Both the position numbers and the translations under genes were made by a program. Positions 35,351-45,400 of a stretch of 64,000 nucleotides of DNA are shown one piece after another. Source of the DNA: Celeribacter ethanolicus (GTDB lineage: Bacteria; Pseudomonadota; Alphaproteobacteria; Rhodobacterales; Rhodobacteraceae); NCBI RefSeq assembly GCF_001550095.1, contig NZ_LRUC01000020.1:124001-188000 (forward strand). Direction: 5' to 3'. Each line of letters starts with the position of its first letter. Position 1 is the stretch's first letter. Below the pieces are notes generated by a model. That model saw nothing but the letters and a program-made list of their open reading frames with translations, made no database searches and was not told the origin of the DNA.

Positions 35351-36727
35351 TTAATCGGCCATGAGAGCGTGAGCATGGCTAAGGACGTTTTCGTGATCTG
35401 GGATGTAGTGGGGGCCGAGACCTTTCAGAACTTTAGCCCAGCCGAAGTACTCGCCGCCACCTTCAGGTGGTGGCAATCTATAGGCACTGTCGTCCAATCG
35501 AAGTAAAGGCGCACATTGCTTTTGAACAAACTGATCCCGTTCGTACTCTTGCTTCTGCGCTTTTTCCCGATTTTCCCAACGATCAACGTTTAAAAACTTT
35601 TCAGCAATTTCAGGTGTCAGTGCAATGCGGGGCAACCACTCTTCCTGAACAACGCAGCCCGCCTCTTTAAAGGCCATCCACACCAACAACGAACGATCCA
35701 AAGGCATATCAACATAACATCTGAGCGCCACTTCAACCCGATCTAACACACGTTCGATTTGCCTAAAGGACAAGCTGCTAGCCTTTACGATTTTACCCAC
35801 AAGCTCCGCAGCGGCCTGCACAGAAAAGGCTGGATCGTCGCCATAAGGCGTACCTATTTCCAGTCTTTTCATAACCAACTGCCAAGCCGCTTCCGCTTTT
35901 CTTTGCGCCGTCGCCTTCAACGCCAGCCGCAGATCGACGAATTTGTCGAGATAGCGCTCCCCCTCACCATGCGCGCCGAACCGATGCTGCGCGACTTTCT
36001 CTAGGTAATCCGCATTCACCATCAGGCAGAACACATAGCCGGGCCTGTCGAACACATGTTTCATCGCCTCCAACAGCGCGATGGCATATTCCGGGTGACA
36101 CCGGTCCAACTCGTCGATCAGGATGATCACCCGATCCGTATCCTTGCCCTTGGTCAACTCGTCTTTGAGGGCGTCGAGCTGCGCGGGGAGTTCCTTTTGA
36201 ATTGCCTTTTCTGCGGCCAGTTGCGTGGCGATCATCTGCGCGGCGGTTTTGGACATTTCCTCACCGACGCTGTCGGCCATGCTTTGCAAGGCCTCTTGTC
36301 CTTCGAACACCTCTCCGAGTTGGCCGGAAATGGCATCAATCGCCTCATCGGCCCCGGCCTTGAGCACCGCCTTGGCCACGGTCCGCACCGCGACACCGCC
36401 GTATTTCTTCCCGATTACGCCTATTTTCTGAACCTTGTTCTTCTCTTCTTCCGGCAAGAGCGCAAGCAAAGCCCCAAGAAAAGTCACCACAGGATCGCCG
36501 GAATGATCCGAGCGTTGCGCATCAACCTCGACCACGACCTCGCCGGATTGACGCAGATGCTCGGCCCAAGCTTTGCGGAAAAAGGTCTTGCCGTGACCAA
36601 ACCCTGCCTCGATGGAGATCACCTTGCTGTCATCCACCGTCTGAATCAACCGGGTGAAGGTCTCCCCGAGTTTTTCATATCCGAGAAGATCGTTCGTCCA
36701 AGGGGAGATAGGTTCAATTTGTGACAT
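35351..36727 (-). CDS. KAP-family P-loop NTPase
   Basis: Protein of 458 residues. Walker A is AGFGHGKT at residues 41-48 and Walker B IILIDELDRC near residue 205, followed by LLEAMKHVFDRPGYVFCLMVN: the conserved heart of KAP NTPases. The long helical insert between the two motifs is typical. Some KAP proteins exclude phages (PifA of F plasmid) or act in membrane-linked defence, but others have unknown roles; defence here is inference. Its 3' half is visibly AT-richer than the neighbours, suggesting transfer. The gene follows a BLUF photoreceptor gene by 42 bases on the same strand, within a block that separates rpsA from cmk. Confidence 0.85.
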   Translation of the reverse strand: MSQIEPISPWTNDLLGYEKLGETFTRLIQTVDDSKVISIEAGFGHGKTFFRKAWAEHLRQSGEVVVEVDAQRSDHSGDPVVTFLGALLALLPEEEKNKVQKIGVIGKKYGGVAVRTVAKAVLKAGADEAIDAISGQLGEVFEGQEALQSMADSVGEEMSKTAAQMIATQLAAEKAIQKELPAQLDALKDELTKGKDTDRVIILIDELDRCHPEYAIALLEAMKHVFDRPGYVFCLMVNADYLEKVAQHRFGAHGEGERYLDKFVDLRLALKATAQRKAEAAWQLVMKRLEIGTPYGDDPAFSVQAAAELVGKIVKASSLSFRQIERVLDRVEVALRCYVDMPLDRSLLVWMAFKEAGCVVQEEWLPRIALTPEIAEKFLNVDRWENREKAQKQEYERDQFVQKQCAPLLRLDDSAYRLPPPEGGGEYFGWAKVLKGLGPHYIPDHENVLSHAHALMAD

Positions 36728-36769
36728 GACAAAGACTTTTCAAACGAAACAACTCTCAGTCTATCGCTC

Positions 36770-37285
36770 TCAAGCCAACCCGTCGAGCCGCTCCAGATAC
36801 GCCCCGTCCTCTTCCCCAGGGAAGCGCGAATAGGGGAAGGCGGAGCCGTAAGCGTCGACGCTGGTTGACGTCTTGGCGAAAAGCGCGATCAGGTCGTGGG
36901 CCCGCACGGGCGTGATTTCCGGGTAATGACCGTCGTCTTCCAGCCCGAGGTTCTGTTCGAACCCCATCAAAGCATCGTAGGCCATCGACCAGTTGCCGAA
37001 GGGCGTCTCGACCGGAGCCTCTTCGCGCAACAGCACCTCCATGTACTTATGCCTCGGATCGACCGCAATCCGCGCCACAAGCGCGTCAACCTCGGCCTCG
37101 GGGCCGTGCAGCACCTGAAAGAACTGCTCGTCGATCCGCAACAAAAGCCCGGTGATCCCGTGCGCTGCATTGAATTTTATGGAACGGCGCAAAATATCGA
37201 GGTCCGACGGGTGGAAATCCTCATGACACGCCAAGGAACGATACAACACCTGAATATACGGAATCACGAGCCTCTCCATCCTCAT
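36770..37285 (-). CDS. BLUF-domain blue-light photoreceptor
   Basis: Protein of 171 residues: a BLUF domain (about residues 11-105) plus a 65-residue C-terminal extension, no output domain. The flavin-contact residues are all in place: Tyr15 in VLYRS, Asn39 in FNAAHGITG, Gln57 in FFQVLHGP and Trp99/Met101 in NWSMAY, with nearly the same spacing as in AppA. Short BLUF proteins act through partner proteins. The start is uncertain: ATG at 37285 or 37279, both near an AGAGG sequence. The next gene downstream, 42 bases on, encodes a KAP NTPase and may be its partner. Confidence 0.9.
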   Translation of the reverse strand: MRMERLVIPYIQVLYRSLACHEDFHPSDLDILRRSIKFNAAHGITGLLLRIDEQFFQVLHGPEAEVDALVARIAVDPRHKYMEVLLREEAPVETPFGNWSMAYDALMGFEQNLGLEDDGHYPEITPVRAHDLIALFAKTSTSVDAYGSAFPYSRFPGEEDGAYLERLDGLA

Positions 37286-37457
37286 GTCGACCGGGTGAAC
37301 CGCGACGATCGCACGGCTGCGCGACGCTGCACCAGAGCCGTGAACGGGGGCAAGTCAAATTTGCACAACGCTGTTCAAAAAAGAACGGGACGAGCGAAAA
37401 ATTTCGACCGTCCCGATCGTTTTTTGCATTTCAGCACAGAGAACTCCTCCGGCCTGT

Positions 37458-38090
37458 TCAATTCAGATCGGTCACCAGATCATAGGCCGGTTTGCGGACT
37501 TTCTTGAGCGGGGCGAGCCAGTCGCCTTCCGCCGCACGGGTCCCGAGTGCCAAAGCCACCACAGATTTCAACCCCTTGTCAGCCAGCCCCAGGATATCGT
37601 CGAACCTCGCCGCGTCGAACCCTTCCATCGGCGTGCTGTCAACTTCAAGCTCGGCAGCCGCGGCCAGAGCAAAACCAAGCGCGATATAGGCCTGACGTGC
37701 GGCATGTTCGAAATTCACCTGGGCATCACGCGGCAAATAAGCTGCCTTAAGATTACTATAATAGGTGTCGAGCGCCGCTTCGGTGCCCGGACGCTCCGCC
37801 GCGTGACGCGCCACAACCTCGTCGATCCGCGCTGCTGTGTAGGTGTCATACGCCGCAAAAACCAAAAGATGTGAACTGTCTGTCACAAGGTCCTTGGCAT
37901 TGGCCGCCGCCTTGAGTTTGGATTTCAACTCCGGGTTACGGATTACGAAGAGATGGAAGGGTTGAAGCCCGGATGAGGTCGGAGCCATGCGAATGGCCTC
38001 CAAGATTTGTGCCACCTTAGCCTCGGGAACCGGTTTTGAAGGGTCCATCTTCTTGGTGGCATAGCGCCAGTTCAGCTTATCGAGAAACAT
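37458..38090 (-). CDS. NAD(P)H-dependent nitroreductase family oxidoreductase
   Basis: FMN-dependent oxidoreductase of 210 residues, NfsB-like. LNWRYATKKMDP (FMN phosphate binding) is at the start, MAPTSSGLQPFHLFVI near residue 38, and AARQAYIALGFALAAAAELEVDSTPMEGF near 133 completes the dimer-flavin site. The ATG at 38090 is preferred over 38099 because AAGGA is eight bases before it. Substrates may be quinones, nitroaromatics or other electrophiles. It is in the accessory block between rpsA and cmk. Confidence 0.88.
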   Translation of the reverse strand: MFLDKLNWRYATKKMDPSKPVPEAKVAQILEAIRMAPTSSGLQPFHLFVIRNPELKSKLKAAANAKDLVTDSSHLLVFAAYDTYTAARIDEVVARHAAERPGTEAALDTYYSNLKAAYLPRDAQVNFEHAARQAYIALGFALAAAAELEVDSTPMEGFDAARFDDILGLADKGLKSVVALALGTRAAEGDWLAPLKKVRKPAYDLVTDLN

Positions 38091-38274
38091 TGGAAACATC
38101 CTTGCAGATATGTGTGTTCGCTTCGGGATATGGGGAGGGATCGGGTCACGACAAGCGCCCGAAATTCGGCACAGCCACCTGATCCTTTACGCAACCGACT
38201 GATTATAATGGATTTCACCCCAAGTCCTCTGCGGCAACGCTCACCCCCTTGAGCGGCACTGCGCGTAAGATGGC

Positions 38275-39219
38275 TCAGGGATTGCCCAACCCGAGGCGCC
38301 CGGGCGGAAATCCGATCTCGGCAAAGCGCTCCAAGACCCTGGCCTCGAACGCCGGATCGTCGAGCCAGAGGCATTGCGAGAAATACCAGTAGAGGAATTT
38401 CGTGTAATCCTGCGGCTGCGACACCGCGCGCTCAAGCGCCGCCGGGAAATCCTCCGAGGCCTTCACCACTTCGGCGGCCTGATCGAAATCGGCGCGGGCA
38501 AAGAGCACCGTCGGCGTGCCATGCAGAAACCCTTCGATTGAGGCAGCGGAATTGGCCGACACCGTCACCGCCGCCTGCCGCAACAGGTCATGCACATTGG
38601 CATTGGTCTTGATCGGCGCATAGCCCTCCGCCTCGAAGGCACGGATGACTTTGAGCCCCTCGTCCTTGCGCAGCGGATGCGGCTTGATATAGACCGGACG
38701 CCCGCCCGCGCCGTCGAGCACGGCCCGGATCATCTTATCGCGGCCCATATAGGCATGGCCCCGTCGATAGGGCGGCGGGCCTTGCAGGAAGATCACGATG
38801 CCTTCCGGGTCGATCTCTTCTACCTGTTTCTTCTGATGATAGCGTGAGTGACGCGGATCGGAAAACCGGGCGCGCAGATCGCCGACATAGGCCTCGGCCT
38901 CTTCCGCATCGACCCGCGCAGGATCAAAAAAACGATCCGCAATAGAACTGTCCGCCAACACGCCTTTCGGGTCGAGATGCCAGCAGCGATCCAAATAGGC
39001 CAGCACCGAAATCAACGTATCGGGATGCGGCTGGCGCGCATTGTCGACGATATGAAGATTGCCATCCGGTTCGGTCGGCGGAAACCGCGGCGCGATCTCG
39101 ACCACGCCGCCCCGCCGCTCGACCATGCGCTTGATCCGCGGATAAAGCGTCGACATCTTGCCCGCCTCCAGAAGCGCCTGCTCGTGTTCGGGCAGGTGGA
39201 GGACGAGCTTCGCCGTCAT
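38275..39219 (-). CDS. Capsular polysaccharide biosynthesis-like protein (KpsC/KpsS superfamily)
   Basis: Protein of 314 residues, no signal peptide. The C-terminal half has the nucleotide-sugar transferase features of the capsule polysaccharide (Kdo transferase) family: [12 protein letters not shown] near residue 178, then [19 protein letters not shown] near 213. The N-terminal half carries PxxPPTEPDG and HIVDN. Such enzymes transfer Kdo from CMP-Kdo. The ATG overlaps the cmk stop (ATGA), so it is translationally coupled to cytidylate kinase. No other capsule gene is near. Family membership is likely, the precise reaction is not known. Confidence 0.65.
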   Translation of the reverse strand: MTAKLVLHLPEHEQALLEAGKMSTLYPRIKRMVERRGGVVEIAPRFPPTEPDGNLHIVDNARQPHPDTLISVLAYLDRCWHLDPKGVLADSSIADRFFDPARVDAEEAEAYVGDLRARFSDPRHSRYHQKKQVEEIDPEGIVIFLQGPPPYRRGHAYMGRDKMIRAVLDGAGGRPVYIKPHPLRKDEGLKVIRAFEAEGYAPIKTNANVHDLLRQAAVTVSANSAASIEGFLHGTPTVLFARADFDQAAEVVKASEDFPAALERAVSQPQDYTKFLYWYFSQCLWLDDPAFEARVLERFAEIGFPPGRLGLGNP

Positions 39220-39824
39220 CCCCGGCGCGCCTCAATGAGGGCAATCACCTTGGCGACTGCCTCCTCGATGCTCATCTCTGTGGTGTCGATCACCGTCGCG
39301 TCTTCGGCGGGCTTCAAAGGCGCTGTGGCGCGTGCCGCATCGCGCTCGTCGCGCTCGCGCAGATCGGCCAGCACCTCTTCAACGCTCACGTCTTCGCCTT
39401 TTCCAGTCAGCTCTTTCTGACGCCGCTCGGCCCGCACCTCATCGGAGGCGGTGACATAGAGTTTGACCTCCGCATCCGGGCAGATCACCGTGCCGATGTC
39501 ACGCCCATCGAGAACCGCCCCACCTTCGCGCCGCGCAAAGGCCTGTTGGAAATCCACCAGAGCGCTGCGCACTTCGGGAATGGCCGCAACCCGCGAGGCC
39601 GCCTGCCCCGCATCGCCGGAGCGCAGGTCGTCGCGGGACAGATCCTCTGCTGCCAGCCCCTCTGCCGCCTCAATGGGCGACAGCCCCTCAAAGGTCTTCG
39701 CCCCCACCGCCCGGTACAACAACCCGGTATCCAGATGCGCAAATCCGAAATGCGCCGCGACGGCTTTGGAAATCGTGCCTTTCCCGGCAGCGGCGGGGCC
39801 ATCAATGGCGATGCAAAAACTCAT
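39216..39824 (-). CDS. cmk: Cytidylate kinase
   Basis: Enzyme of 202 residues that phosphorylates CMP and dCMP with ATP. The P-loop [11 protein letters not shown] is at residues 7-17, and [30 protein letters not shown] and [11 protein letters not shown] are the standard CMP-binding and LID segments. It follows aroA by 59 bases on the same strand, the classical order, and its stop overlaps the start of the capsule-type gene. Confidence 0.96.
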   Translation of the reverse strand: MSFCIAIDGPAAAGKGTISKAVAAHFGFAHLDTGLLYRAVGAKTFEGLSPIEAAEGLAAEDLSRDDLRSGDAGQAASRVAAIPEVRSALVDFQQAFARREGGAVLDGRDIGTVICPDAEVKLYVTASDEVRAERRQKELTGKGEDVSVEEVLADLRERDERDAARATAPLKPAEDATVIDTTEMSIEEAVAKVIALIEARRG

Positions 39825-39883
39825 GGTCTGTCCTTTCCCGAGGGGTCCCCACGCTGCACCCAGGCGCCGCCAAGGTCAAGAGA

Positions 39884-41233
39884 TCAGTTGCCCCGCACCA
39901 CATGCGCGCCGAGACCAGTCATGAGTTTCTCAAACACCGGGAAAGACGTCGCAATCGGCCCGCCATCGTCCACGCTCACCGCCTCTTGCGACGCCATGCC
40001 GAGGATCAGGAAAGACATGGCGATGCGGTGATCGAGATGAGTCGCACAGATCGCCCCCCCCTTGACCCCATTCGGGCCAAGCCCATGCACGATCAGCGTA
40101 TCCTGATCTTCCTCAATAGCCACGCCACAGGCCTCAAGCCCGCGCGCCATGGCGTCGATCCGGTCGCTTTCCTTAACCCGCAATTCCTTGACGCCGCGCA
40201 TGGTGGTCGTACCCTCGGCATAGGCGGCCACGGCGGAGAGGATCGGGTATTCGTCGATCATCGAAGCGGCGCGCTCTGCCGGAACTTCAATGCCTTTGAG
40301 TTTGGAATATTTGACCCGCAGATCCGCCACCGGCTCGCCGCCCTCTTCGCGCTCGTTCTCAAACGTGATGTCGGCACCCATCTCCTTGAGCGTGATGAAC
40401 AACCCGTTGCGGGTCGGATTCTGGCTGACGCCGGGCACGAAGACCTCGGAGCCGGGCACGATCAGCGCGGCACAAACCGGGAAGGCCGCCGAAGACGGGT
40501 CGCGCGGCACGGCAACCTCCTGCGGCCTCAATTCGGGCCGTCCGGTCAGCGTGATCTTGTTATAGCCTTCCGGCGTTTTCTCCGTCGTCAGCTCCGCCCC
40601 GAACCCAACAAGCATCCGCTCCGTGTGATCGCGTGTCGCCTCTTTCTCGATGACCACCGTCTTGCCCGGCGCGTTCAGCCCGGCCAGAAGCACCGCGGAT
40701 TTTACCTGCGCCGAAGGCACCGGCGTCTGATATTCGACCGGCACCGGATCGGAGGCCCCCACCAGCGTCAAAGGCAACCGGCCGCCCGAGCGTCCCACCG
40801 ATTGCGCCCCGAACAGCGCCAAAGGATCGGTCACCCGCGCCATCGGACGTTTGCGCAGCGAGCCGTCGCCGGTAAAGGTCGTACAAAAATCATAGGTCGC
40901 GACACAGCCCATGATGAGCCGCACACCCGTTCCCGAGTTGCCGCAGTCGATCACGTCCTCAGGCTCGGTAAATCCGCCGACACCCACACCATGCACGGTC
41001 CATTCGCCCGCCCCTTCGCGCACCACCTCGGCACCGAGCGCCTGCATGGCTTTCGCGGTGTCGAGCACATCCTCGCCCTCCAGAAGCCCGGTGATCTTGG
41101 TCTCCCCCACGGCCATCGCACCGAAAATCAGCGCGCGGTGGGAAATCGACTTGTCCCCCGGCACCAAGGCCGTGCCTTTCAGGGGGCCGTTCTTGCGGGC
41201 GGTCATCGGGATCGGGGTGCCGTGGCTGGACAT
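39884..41233 (-). CDS. aroA: 3-phosphoshikimate 1-carboxyvinyltransferase (EPSP synthase)
   Basis: Shikimate-pathway enzyme of 449 residues that transfers enolpyruvyl to shikimate 3-phosphate. The signature [15 protein letters not shown] is near residue 26, [13 protein letters not shown] near 97 and [15 protein letters not shown] near 355. The sequence reads as a complete, functional copy. It heads the group aroA-cmk and its start at 41233 is followed by a normal N-terminus. Confidence 0.96.
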   Translation of the reverse strand: MSSHGTPIPMTARKNGPLKGTALVPGDKSISHRALIFGAMAVGETKITGLLEGEDVLDTAKAMQALGAEVVREGAGEWTVHGVGVGGFTEPEDVIDCGNSGTGVRLIMGCVATYDFCTTFTGDGSLRKRPMARVTDPLALFGAQSVGRSGGRLPLTLVGASDPVPVEYQTPVPSAQVKSAVLLAGLNAPGKTVVIEKEATRDHTERMLVGFGAELTTEKTPEGYNKITLTGRPELRPQEVAVPRDPSSAAFPVCAALIVPGSEVFVPGVSQNPTRNGLFITLKEMGADITFENEREEGGEPVADLRVKYSKLKGIEVPAERAASMIDEYPILSAVAAYAEGTTTMRGVKELRVKESDRIDAMARGLEACGVAIEEDQDTLIVHGLGPNGVKGGAICATHLDHRIAMSFLILGMASQEAVSVDDGGPIATSFPVFEKLMTGLGAHVVRGN

Positions 41234-41319
41234 GGGTCGCTCTCCTCACATTCCTCGCCGACCTGATACCGCAAGCCGGACAGACGGTCTATCGGCTGTC
41301 TTCATGGCAGCCGAAATAC

Positions 41320-42039
41320 TCAGACTTTTTTGAAGGTCATATAATGCGGCGTGCGGCCTTCGCGGATCGCCTTTTGCTCATAGCGCGTCGAAATCCAGTC
41401 CGACCACGGTTTGCGCCAATCTTCCGGCCCTTCGGCCAACCATTCGAACCCGGCGCGCGGCACTTCTTCCATGGTCTGGCGCACATAATCGGGAATGTCG
41501 GTCGCCACCCGGAATTCCGCCCCGTCCTTCAGCACACGGTGCAGCGGGTCGAGATGTTCGTCGGTCACGAACCGGCGGCGATGGTGGCGCTTTTTCGGCC
41601 AGGGATCGGGGTAGTTGAGAAACGCCTTCTCGATGGAGCCGTCCGGCAGCACGTCGAACAGATCGCGCGCATCGCCCGCATGGATCGCGATATTGTCGAA
41701 CGGCCCCTCCCGGCGCATTTTGCCAAGACACATCGCGACGCCGTTCACGAACGGCTCACAGCCGATGATGTAGACATCCGGATAGCTCCGCGCCATGTGC
41801 ACCAAGTGCTCTCCGCCGCCGAAACCGATCTCGACCCAAACCGGCTTGCCCGCAAAGCGCTTGGCCATGTCGATCTTAACGCGCTCCGGGTTTTCCTCCC
41901 AGGACACTCCACCGGGCGCGAGATCCGGCAGGTCTTCATCGAGATAGTCCACCTGCGCCTTGTTCAACGTCTTGCCATGAATACGGCCATAGAAGTTGCG
42001 CCAAGGCGCCCCCGATTGGTGCTGTTGATCGTCAGACAT
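41320..42039 (-). CDS. trmB: tRNA (guanine-N7-)-methyltransferase
   Basis: SAM-dependent enzyme of 239 residues that makes 7-methylguanosine at position 46 of tRNA. The SAM motif VEIGFGGGEHLVHMA is near residue 70, FLNYPDPWPKKRHHRRRF near 139 is the conserved substrate motif, and the C-terminus has the typical STRYEQKAIREGR. A terminator of the preceding hypothetical gene lies just 3 bases upstream of its ATG, so it must have a promoter inside or before that hairpin or be reached by read-through. Confidence 0.95.
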   Translation of the reverse strand: MSDDQQHQSGAPWRNFYGRIHGKTLNKAQVDYLDEDLPDLAPGGVSWEENPERVKIDMAKRFAGKPVWVEIGFGGGEHLVHMARSYPDVYIIGCEPFVNGVAMCLGKMRREGPFDNIAIHAGDARDLFDVLPDGSIEKAFLNYPDPWPKKRHHRRRFVTDEHLDPLHRVLKDGAEFRVATDIPDYVRQTMEEVPRAGFEWLAEGPEDWRKPWSDWISTRYEQKAIREGRTPHYMTFKKV

Positions 42040-42041
42040 GG

Positions 42042-42070
42042 AAAACCCCGCGTGTTACGGCGGGGCTTTT
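42042..42070 (-). terminator. Terminator after the hypothetical gene, abutting trmB
   Basis: On the minus strand CCCCGC pairs with GCGGGG and is followed by TTTT directly before the trmB ATG. A stem of six GC pairs extended by further A-T pairs; the stem has a bulged base. Confidence 0.65.
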
Positions 42071-42097
42071 GCCAAATCGTGCCGCGACGAGCAAGGA

Positions 42098-43018
42098 CTA
42101 CTGCGCAACTACGCGGGTCAGCATCGCCAAAATTGTGATCCCAGCCCCCCCGAAGATGAGGGCTTTGCGCCATAGCGGGAGGTTTTCAAACCAAATGACA
42201 AATTCGGATTTGAGGATCGCTGACACCAGCACCGTCACATTCCTCAGACACAACGGGCATCGCTTTGCGAGGCCCCAACGCAGTTCCTGTTGCGCGTTCA
42301 GCCCGTTTGCCGCCCCATATGACCATAGGATTTTAAGAACGCGATCGGACGCCTCCTGGGGGACGTTTCGCATAACCATATCCGTCGCCCGGCGCGCCAC
42401 CTCTCCCGCAAGCGCCGGATAGCGATCAAGCGGATAGGCTGAGGCCCAGGCGTAAAGATCGCAGAGCAAAGGCACGACGGGGACGCCCTGCGAAAGGGGC
42501 TTGCGCAGCTGCCCGGCATAAGTTGCCAACAAGGTCGGGGCCAGCGCGCCGAATCGCGCCTCAAACTGCACGAGATAGGGCATGAACACCTCAGGAATGT
42601 CGCCAGACACACAAGGCTCCACAATCCCCAGATGCAAAACTGTCGTCATAGCATCCGCTTCCTCGGTTTCAGACACCTGCCACAAACGGGTCAAAATCGC
42701 CATTGCGCGTTTCGTTTCGTCAAGATCGGAGGACAATCCGCGATCATCTTTCGCATGCGCGCCGACGCCCGCATCACGAAAGAACGCATTGCAATGCAAC
42801 AAAAGCCAAAGAGCCTCGCCGCCATGTGTCGCGAAGCGGTCACCATATTCCGTCATCAAGGGCACGAGGGCCGGATGCGCATCTCCCCACCCATACTGGG
42901 TCCCCGGTGGTGAGCGCAGGTAATAGTCCTCTCTAGGGAGCCAATGATCGAGAAAGCTCAGCCCGACATCCGCCGCGACGAGTGCTGAAATATCGGCAAT
43001 ATCGGCGGGATTTTGCAT
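42098..43018 (-). CDS. Hypothetical protein with C-terminal membrane anchor
   Basis: Protein of 306 residues not recognised as any family. It is mostly helical and hydrophilic, with CPLCLRN (a CxxC pair) near residue 256 and a single hydrophobic segment of about 20 residues near the C-terminus (ALIFGGAGITILAMLTRVV), predicting a tail-anchored cytoplasmic protein. ATG at 43018 is chosen; the frame extends upstream only to a TTG. The 5' flank (43019-43200) is markedly AT-rich, which hints at transfer. It lies in the metK-trmB neighbourhood but separately transcribed, with its own terminator. Confidence 0.6.
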   Translation of the reverse strand: MQNPADIADISALVAADVGLSFLDHWLPREDYYLRSPPGTQYGWGDAHPALVPLMTEYGDRFATHGGEALWLLLHCNAFFRDAGVGAHAKDDRGLSSDLDETKRAMAILTRLWQVSETEEADAMTTVLHLGIVEPCVSGDIPEVFMPYLVQFEARFGALAPTLLATYAGQLRKPLSQGVPVVPLLCDLYAWASAYPLDRYPALAGEVARRATDMVMRNVPQEASDRVLKILWSYGAANGLNAQQELRWGLAKRCPLCLRNVTVLVSAILKSEFVIWFENLPLWRKALIFGGAGITILAMLTRVVAQ

Positions 43019-43217
43019 CGTTTCTTTGTTCACATGCACCAAATTCCACCTCAAAACATACTAAAAACCAGCCGACAAATCCCAATTTGGTCCCCGTTCT
43101 CTTCGGCAAACAAAAAGGTGTCTGGAGGCGGAAAGCTCAGCCCACCCATGAAAATCGCCTCATTCTCTTTGGCAGGCAAACTTTACCCAACTCGTCATGC
43201 ATACCCGGCACGAAAAA

Positions 43218-43682
43218 TCAGACCCGCCCGCGATAGGGCGGCACGCCCTGTTCGGGGATCCAAATATCCCTGGGCTCCGGCCCGGTGGCCCAGAAGACGT
43301 CAATCGGAATGCCGCCGCGCGGATACCAATAGGCCCCGATGCGCAACCATTCCGGATCGAGCAGCTCGGCCAGACGCTTGCCGATATAGACCGAACAATC
43401 CTCGTGAAACGCGCCGTGATTGCGGAACGATCCCAGAAACAGCTTGAGCGATTTGCTCTCCACCAGCCATTTGCGCGGGATGTAGTCGATCATCAGATAG
43501 CCGAAATCCGGCTGACCGGTCATCGGGCAAAGCGAGGTGAATTCCGGCGCGGTAAAACGCGCCACATAGCGCTCGCCCTCATGGGTGTGCGGCACGCGTT
43601 CGAGCACCGCCTCTTCCGGACGGGTCGGAAGCGCCGTCGCACCACCAAGTTGCGTGAGCCCGGAGGTGTCCGTCTTGGGCAT
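43218..43682 (-). CDS. queF: NADPH-dependent preQ0 reductase
   Basis: Single-domain enzyme of 154 residues that reduces 7-cyano-7-deazaguanine to preQ1 in queuosine synthesis. The catalytic cysteine is in [14 protein letters not shown] near residue 51, the substrate segment [20 protein letters not shown] lies near 75, and VFWATGP near 130. The start MPKTDTSG is one base past the upstream macro-domain gene stop, so metK, the macro-domain gene and queF are likely one transcript controlled by the SAM/SAH riboswitch. QueA, the next enzyme, uses SAM, which makes the linkage sensible. Confidence 0.95.
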   Translation of the reverse strand: MPKTDTSGLTQLGGATALPTRPEEAVLERVPHTHEGERYVARFTAPEFTSLCPMTGQPDFGYLMIDYIPRKWLVESKSLKLFLGSFRNHGAFHEDCSVYIGKRLAELLDPEWLRIGAYWYPRGGIPIDVFWATGPEPRDIWIPEQGVPPYRGRV

Positions 43683-43683
43683 G

Positions 43684-44199
43684 TCAGTTTTCCTCGCTCA
43701 AATCATCCAAAGCCGCCTGCAAAATCGCGGCATCCGGGGCGGAAAAGGCGCAGAGCAGCACCTCCATTTCCTCCCCAGCTTTCAATTCATCGCGGATCGT
43801 GCGCGCCGCGATCCGGGCTGCACGGGTTTTCGGAAAGCCGTAAATCCCGGTCGAGATTGCAGGGAATGCGATGGACCGAAGCCCACGCGCCAGCGCGATC
43901 CGCATGGCTTCACGGTAACAGGATGCAAGCACCGCGTCCTCCCCCCGATCGCCGCCGCGCCAGACGGGACCGACCGTGTGGATTACAGAACGCGCCTTGA
44001 GATCGTAACCGCCCGTCAGCTTGGCTTGCCCCGGCAGGCAACCGCCCAGCCCCCGACATTCCGCCAGAAGCCCCGGCCCCGCCGCACGGTGGATCGCGCC
44101 ATCGACACCGCCGCCGCCCAGAAGCGTGGAATTGGCCGCGTTGACCACGGCGTCCACGTCCAGATCGGTGATCGAGCCGGTGACGACGCGCAGCGGCAT
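43684..44199 (-). CDS. Macro-domain protein (O-acetyl-ADP-ribose deacetylase type)
   Basis: Protein of 171 residues formed by one macro domain. [24 protein letters not shown] near residue 19 is the ADP-ribose binding loop with the catalytic Asn and Asp of YmdB/MacroD-type hydrolases; [12 protein letters not shown] near 107 is the diphosphate loop. It removes ADP-ribose from substrates or deacetylates O-acetyl-ADP-ribose. The start codon overlaps the metK stop by one base, and queF follows after one base, so it is embedded in the metK operon. Why a macro domain is regulated with SAM synthesis is unclear. Confidence 0.92.
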   Translation of the reverse strand: MPLRVVTGSITDLDVDAVVNAANSTLLGGGGVDGAIHRAAGPGLLAECRGLGGCLPGQAKLTGGYDLKARSVIHTVGPVWRGGDRGEDAVLASCYREAMRIALARGLRSIAFPAISTGIYGFPKTRAARIAARTIRDELKAGEEMEVLLCAFSAPDAAILQAALDDLSEEN

Positions 44200-45392
44200 C
44201 AGACGGCTTTCACCAGAACCTCGGCCAGATCGGTGCGTTCCCAGCTGAACCCGCCATCCGCTTCCGGCGCACGCCCGAAATGGCCATAGGCCGCGGTGCG
44301 CTGATAGATCGGTTTGTTGAGCTGAAGCCGGGTGCGAATGCCGCGCGGGGTCAGGCGGAATCCGAGCGTGTCGGCATCGGCCAGAACGGCCTCAATACGG
44401 GCGGCATCGACCCTGCCCGTGTCATGCAGATCGGCATAGATCGACAGCGGCTCCGCCACACCGATAGCATAAGACAACTGGATGGTGCATTTTTCCGCAA
44501 GCCCCGCCGCGACGACGTTCTTCGCCAGATAGCGTGCGGCATAAGCGGCAGACCGGTCGACCTTGGTCGGATCTTTGCCGGAAAACGCACCGCCACCATG
44601 CGGCGCGGCACCGCCATAAGTGTCCACGATGATCTTGCGCCCGGTCAGGCCCGCATCGCCATCGGGACCGCCGATCACGAATTTTCCCGTCGGATTGACG
44701 TGCCAGATGGTATTGGCGGTGAGCCACCCCTCGGGCAGCACCTCTTCGATATAGGGCGCGACAATGGCGCGTACATCGGCGGAATTCAGAGCCTCGTCGA
44801 GGTGCTGGGTCGAGAGCACCAGAGAGGTCACTTCGACGGGTTTGCCATCGCGGTAGCGCACCGAAATCTGAGCCTTGGCATCGGGGCCGAGCGCCGGTTC
44901 CGTGCCATTCTTGCGCACTTCGGCCAGACGGCGCAGCATCGCGTGGGAATACTGGATCGGCGCGGGCATCAGCGCCTCGGTCTCATTGGTCGCAAAGCCG
45001 AACATGATGCCCTGATCGCCCGCGCCCTCGTCCTTGTCCCCCGCCGCGTCGACGCCCTGCGCGATATGCGCGGATTGTTCGTGCAGATAGTTCTGCACCT
45101 CGAGTGTCTGCCAGTGGAACTTGTCCTGCTCGTAGCCGATGTCGCGCACGCAGTCGCGCACGATGCCGTCGACCTTGTCCATATAGGCGTGTAGCTTATC
45201 CTTGTCCGACAGCCCGACCTCACCGCCGATCACCACACGGTTGGTGGTCGCGAAGGTTTCGCAGGCGACACGCGCTTCCGGCTCCTCGGCGATGAACGCA
45301 TCGAGGACGGCATCGGAAATGCGGTCGCAGACCTTATCGGGGTGGCCTTCGGAAACCGATTCCGAAGTGAAGACGTAATCTTTGCGGGACAT
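44199..45392 (-). CDS. metK: S-adenosylmethionine synthetase
   Basis: Enzyme of 397 residues forming SAM from methionine and [19 protein letters not shown] is at residues 8-23, [12 protein letters not shown] near 124 and [19 protein letters not shown] near 262 (the P-loop-like motif). A complete member of normal length. It is preceded by a SAM/SAH-type riboswitch that includes the Shine-Dalgarno sequence, so translation should fall when SAM or SAH is high. It is the first gene of a unit with the macro-domain gene and queF. Confidence 0.98.
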   Translation of the reverse strand: MSRKDYVFTSESVSEGHPDKVCDRISDAVLDAFIAEEPEARVACETFATTNRVVIGGEVGLSDKDKLHAYMDKVDGIVRDCVRDIGYEQDKFHWQTLEVQNYLHEQSAHIAQGVDAAGDKDEGAGDQGIMFGFATNETEALMPAPIQYSHAMLRRLAEVRKNGTEPALGPDAKAQISVRYRDGKPVEVTSLVLSTQHLDEALNSADVRAIVAPYIEEVLPEGWLTANTIWHVNPTGKFVIGGPDGDAGLTGRKIIVDTYGGAAPHGGGAFSGKDPTKVDRSAAYAARYLAKNVVAAGLAEKCTIQLSYAIGVAEPLSIYADLHDTGRVDAARIEAVLADADTLGFRLTPRGIRTRLQLNKPIYQRTAAYGHFGRAPEADGGFSWERTDLAEVLVKAV

Positions 45393-45400
45393 GGGGGTCG

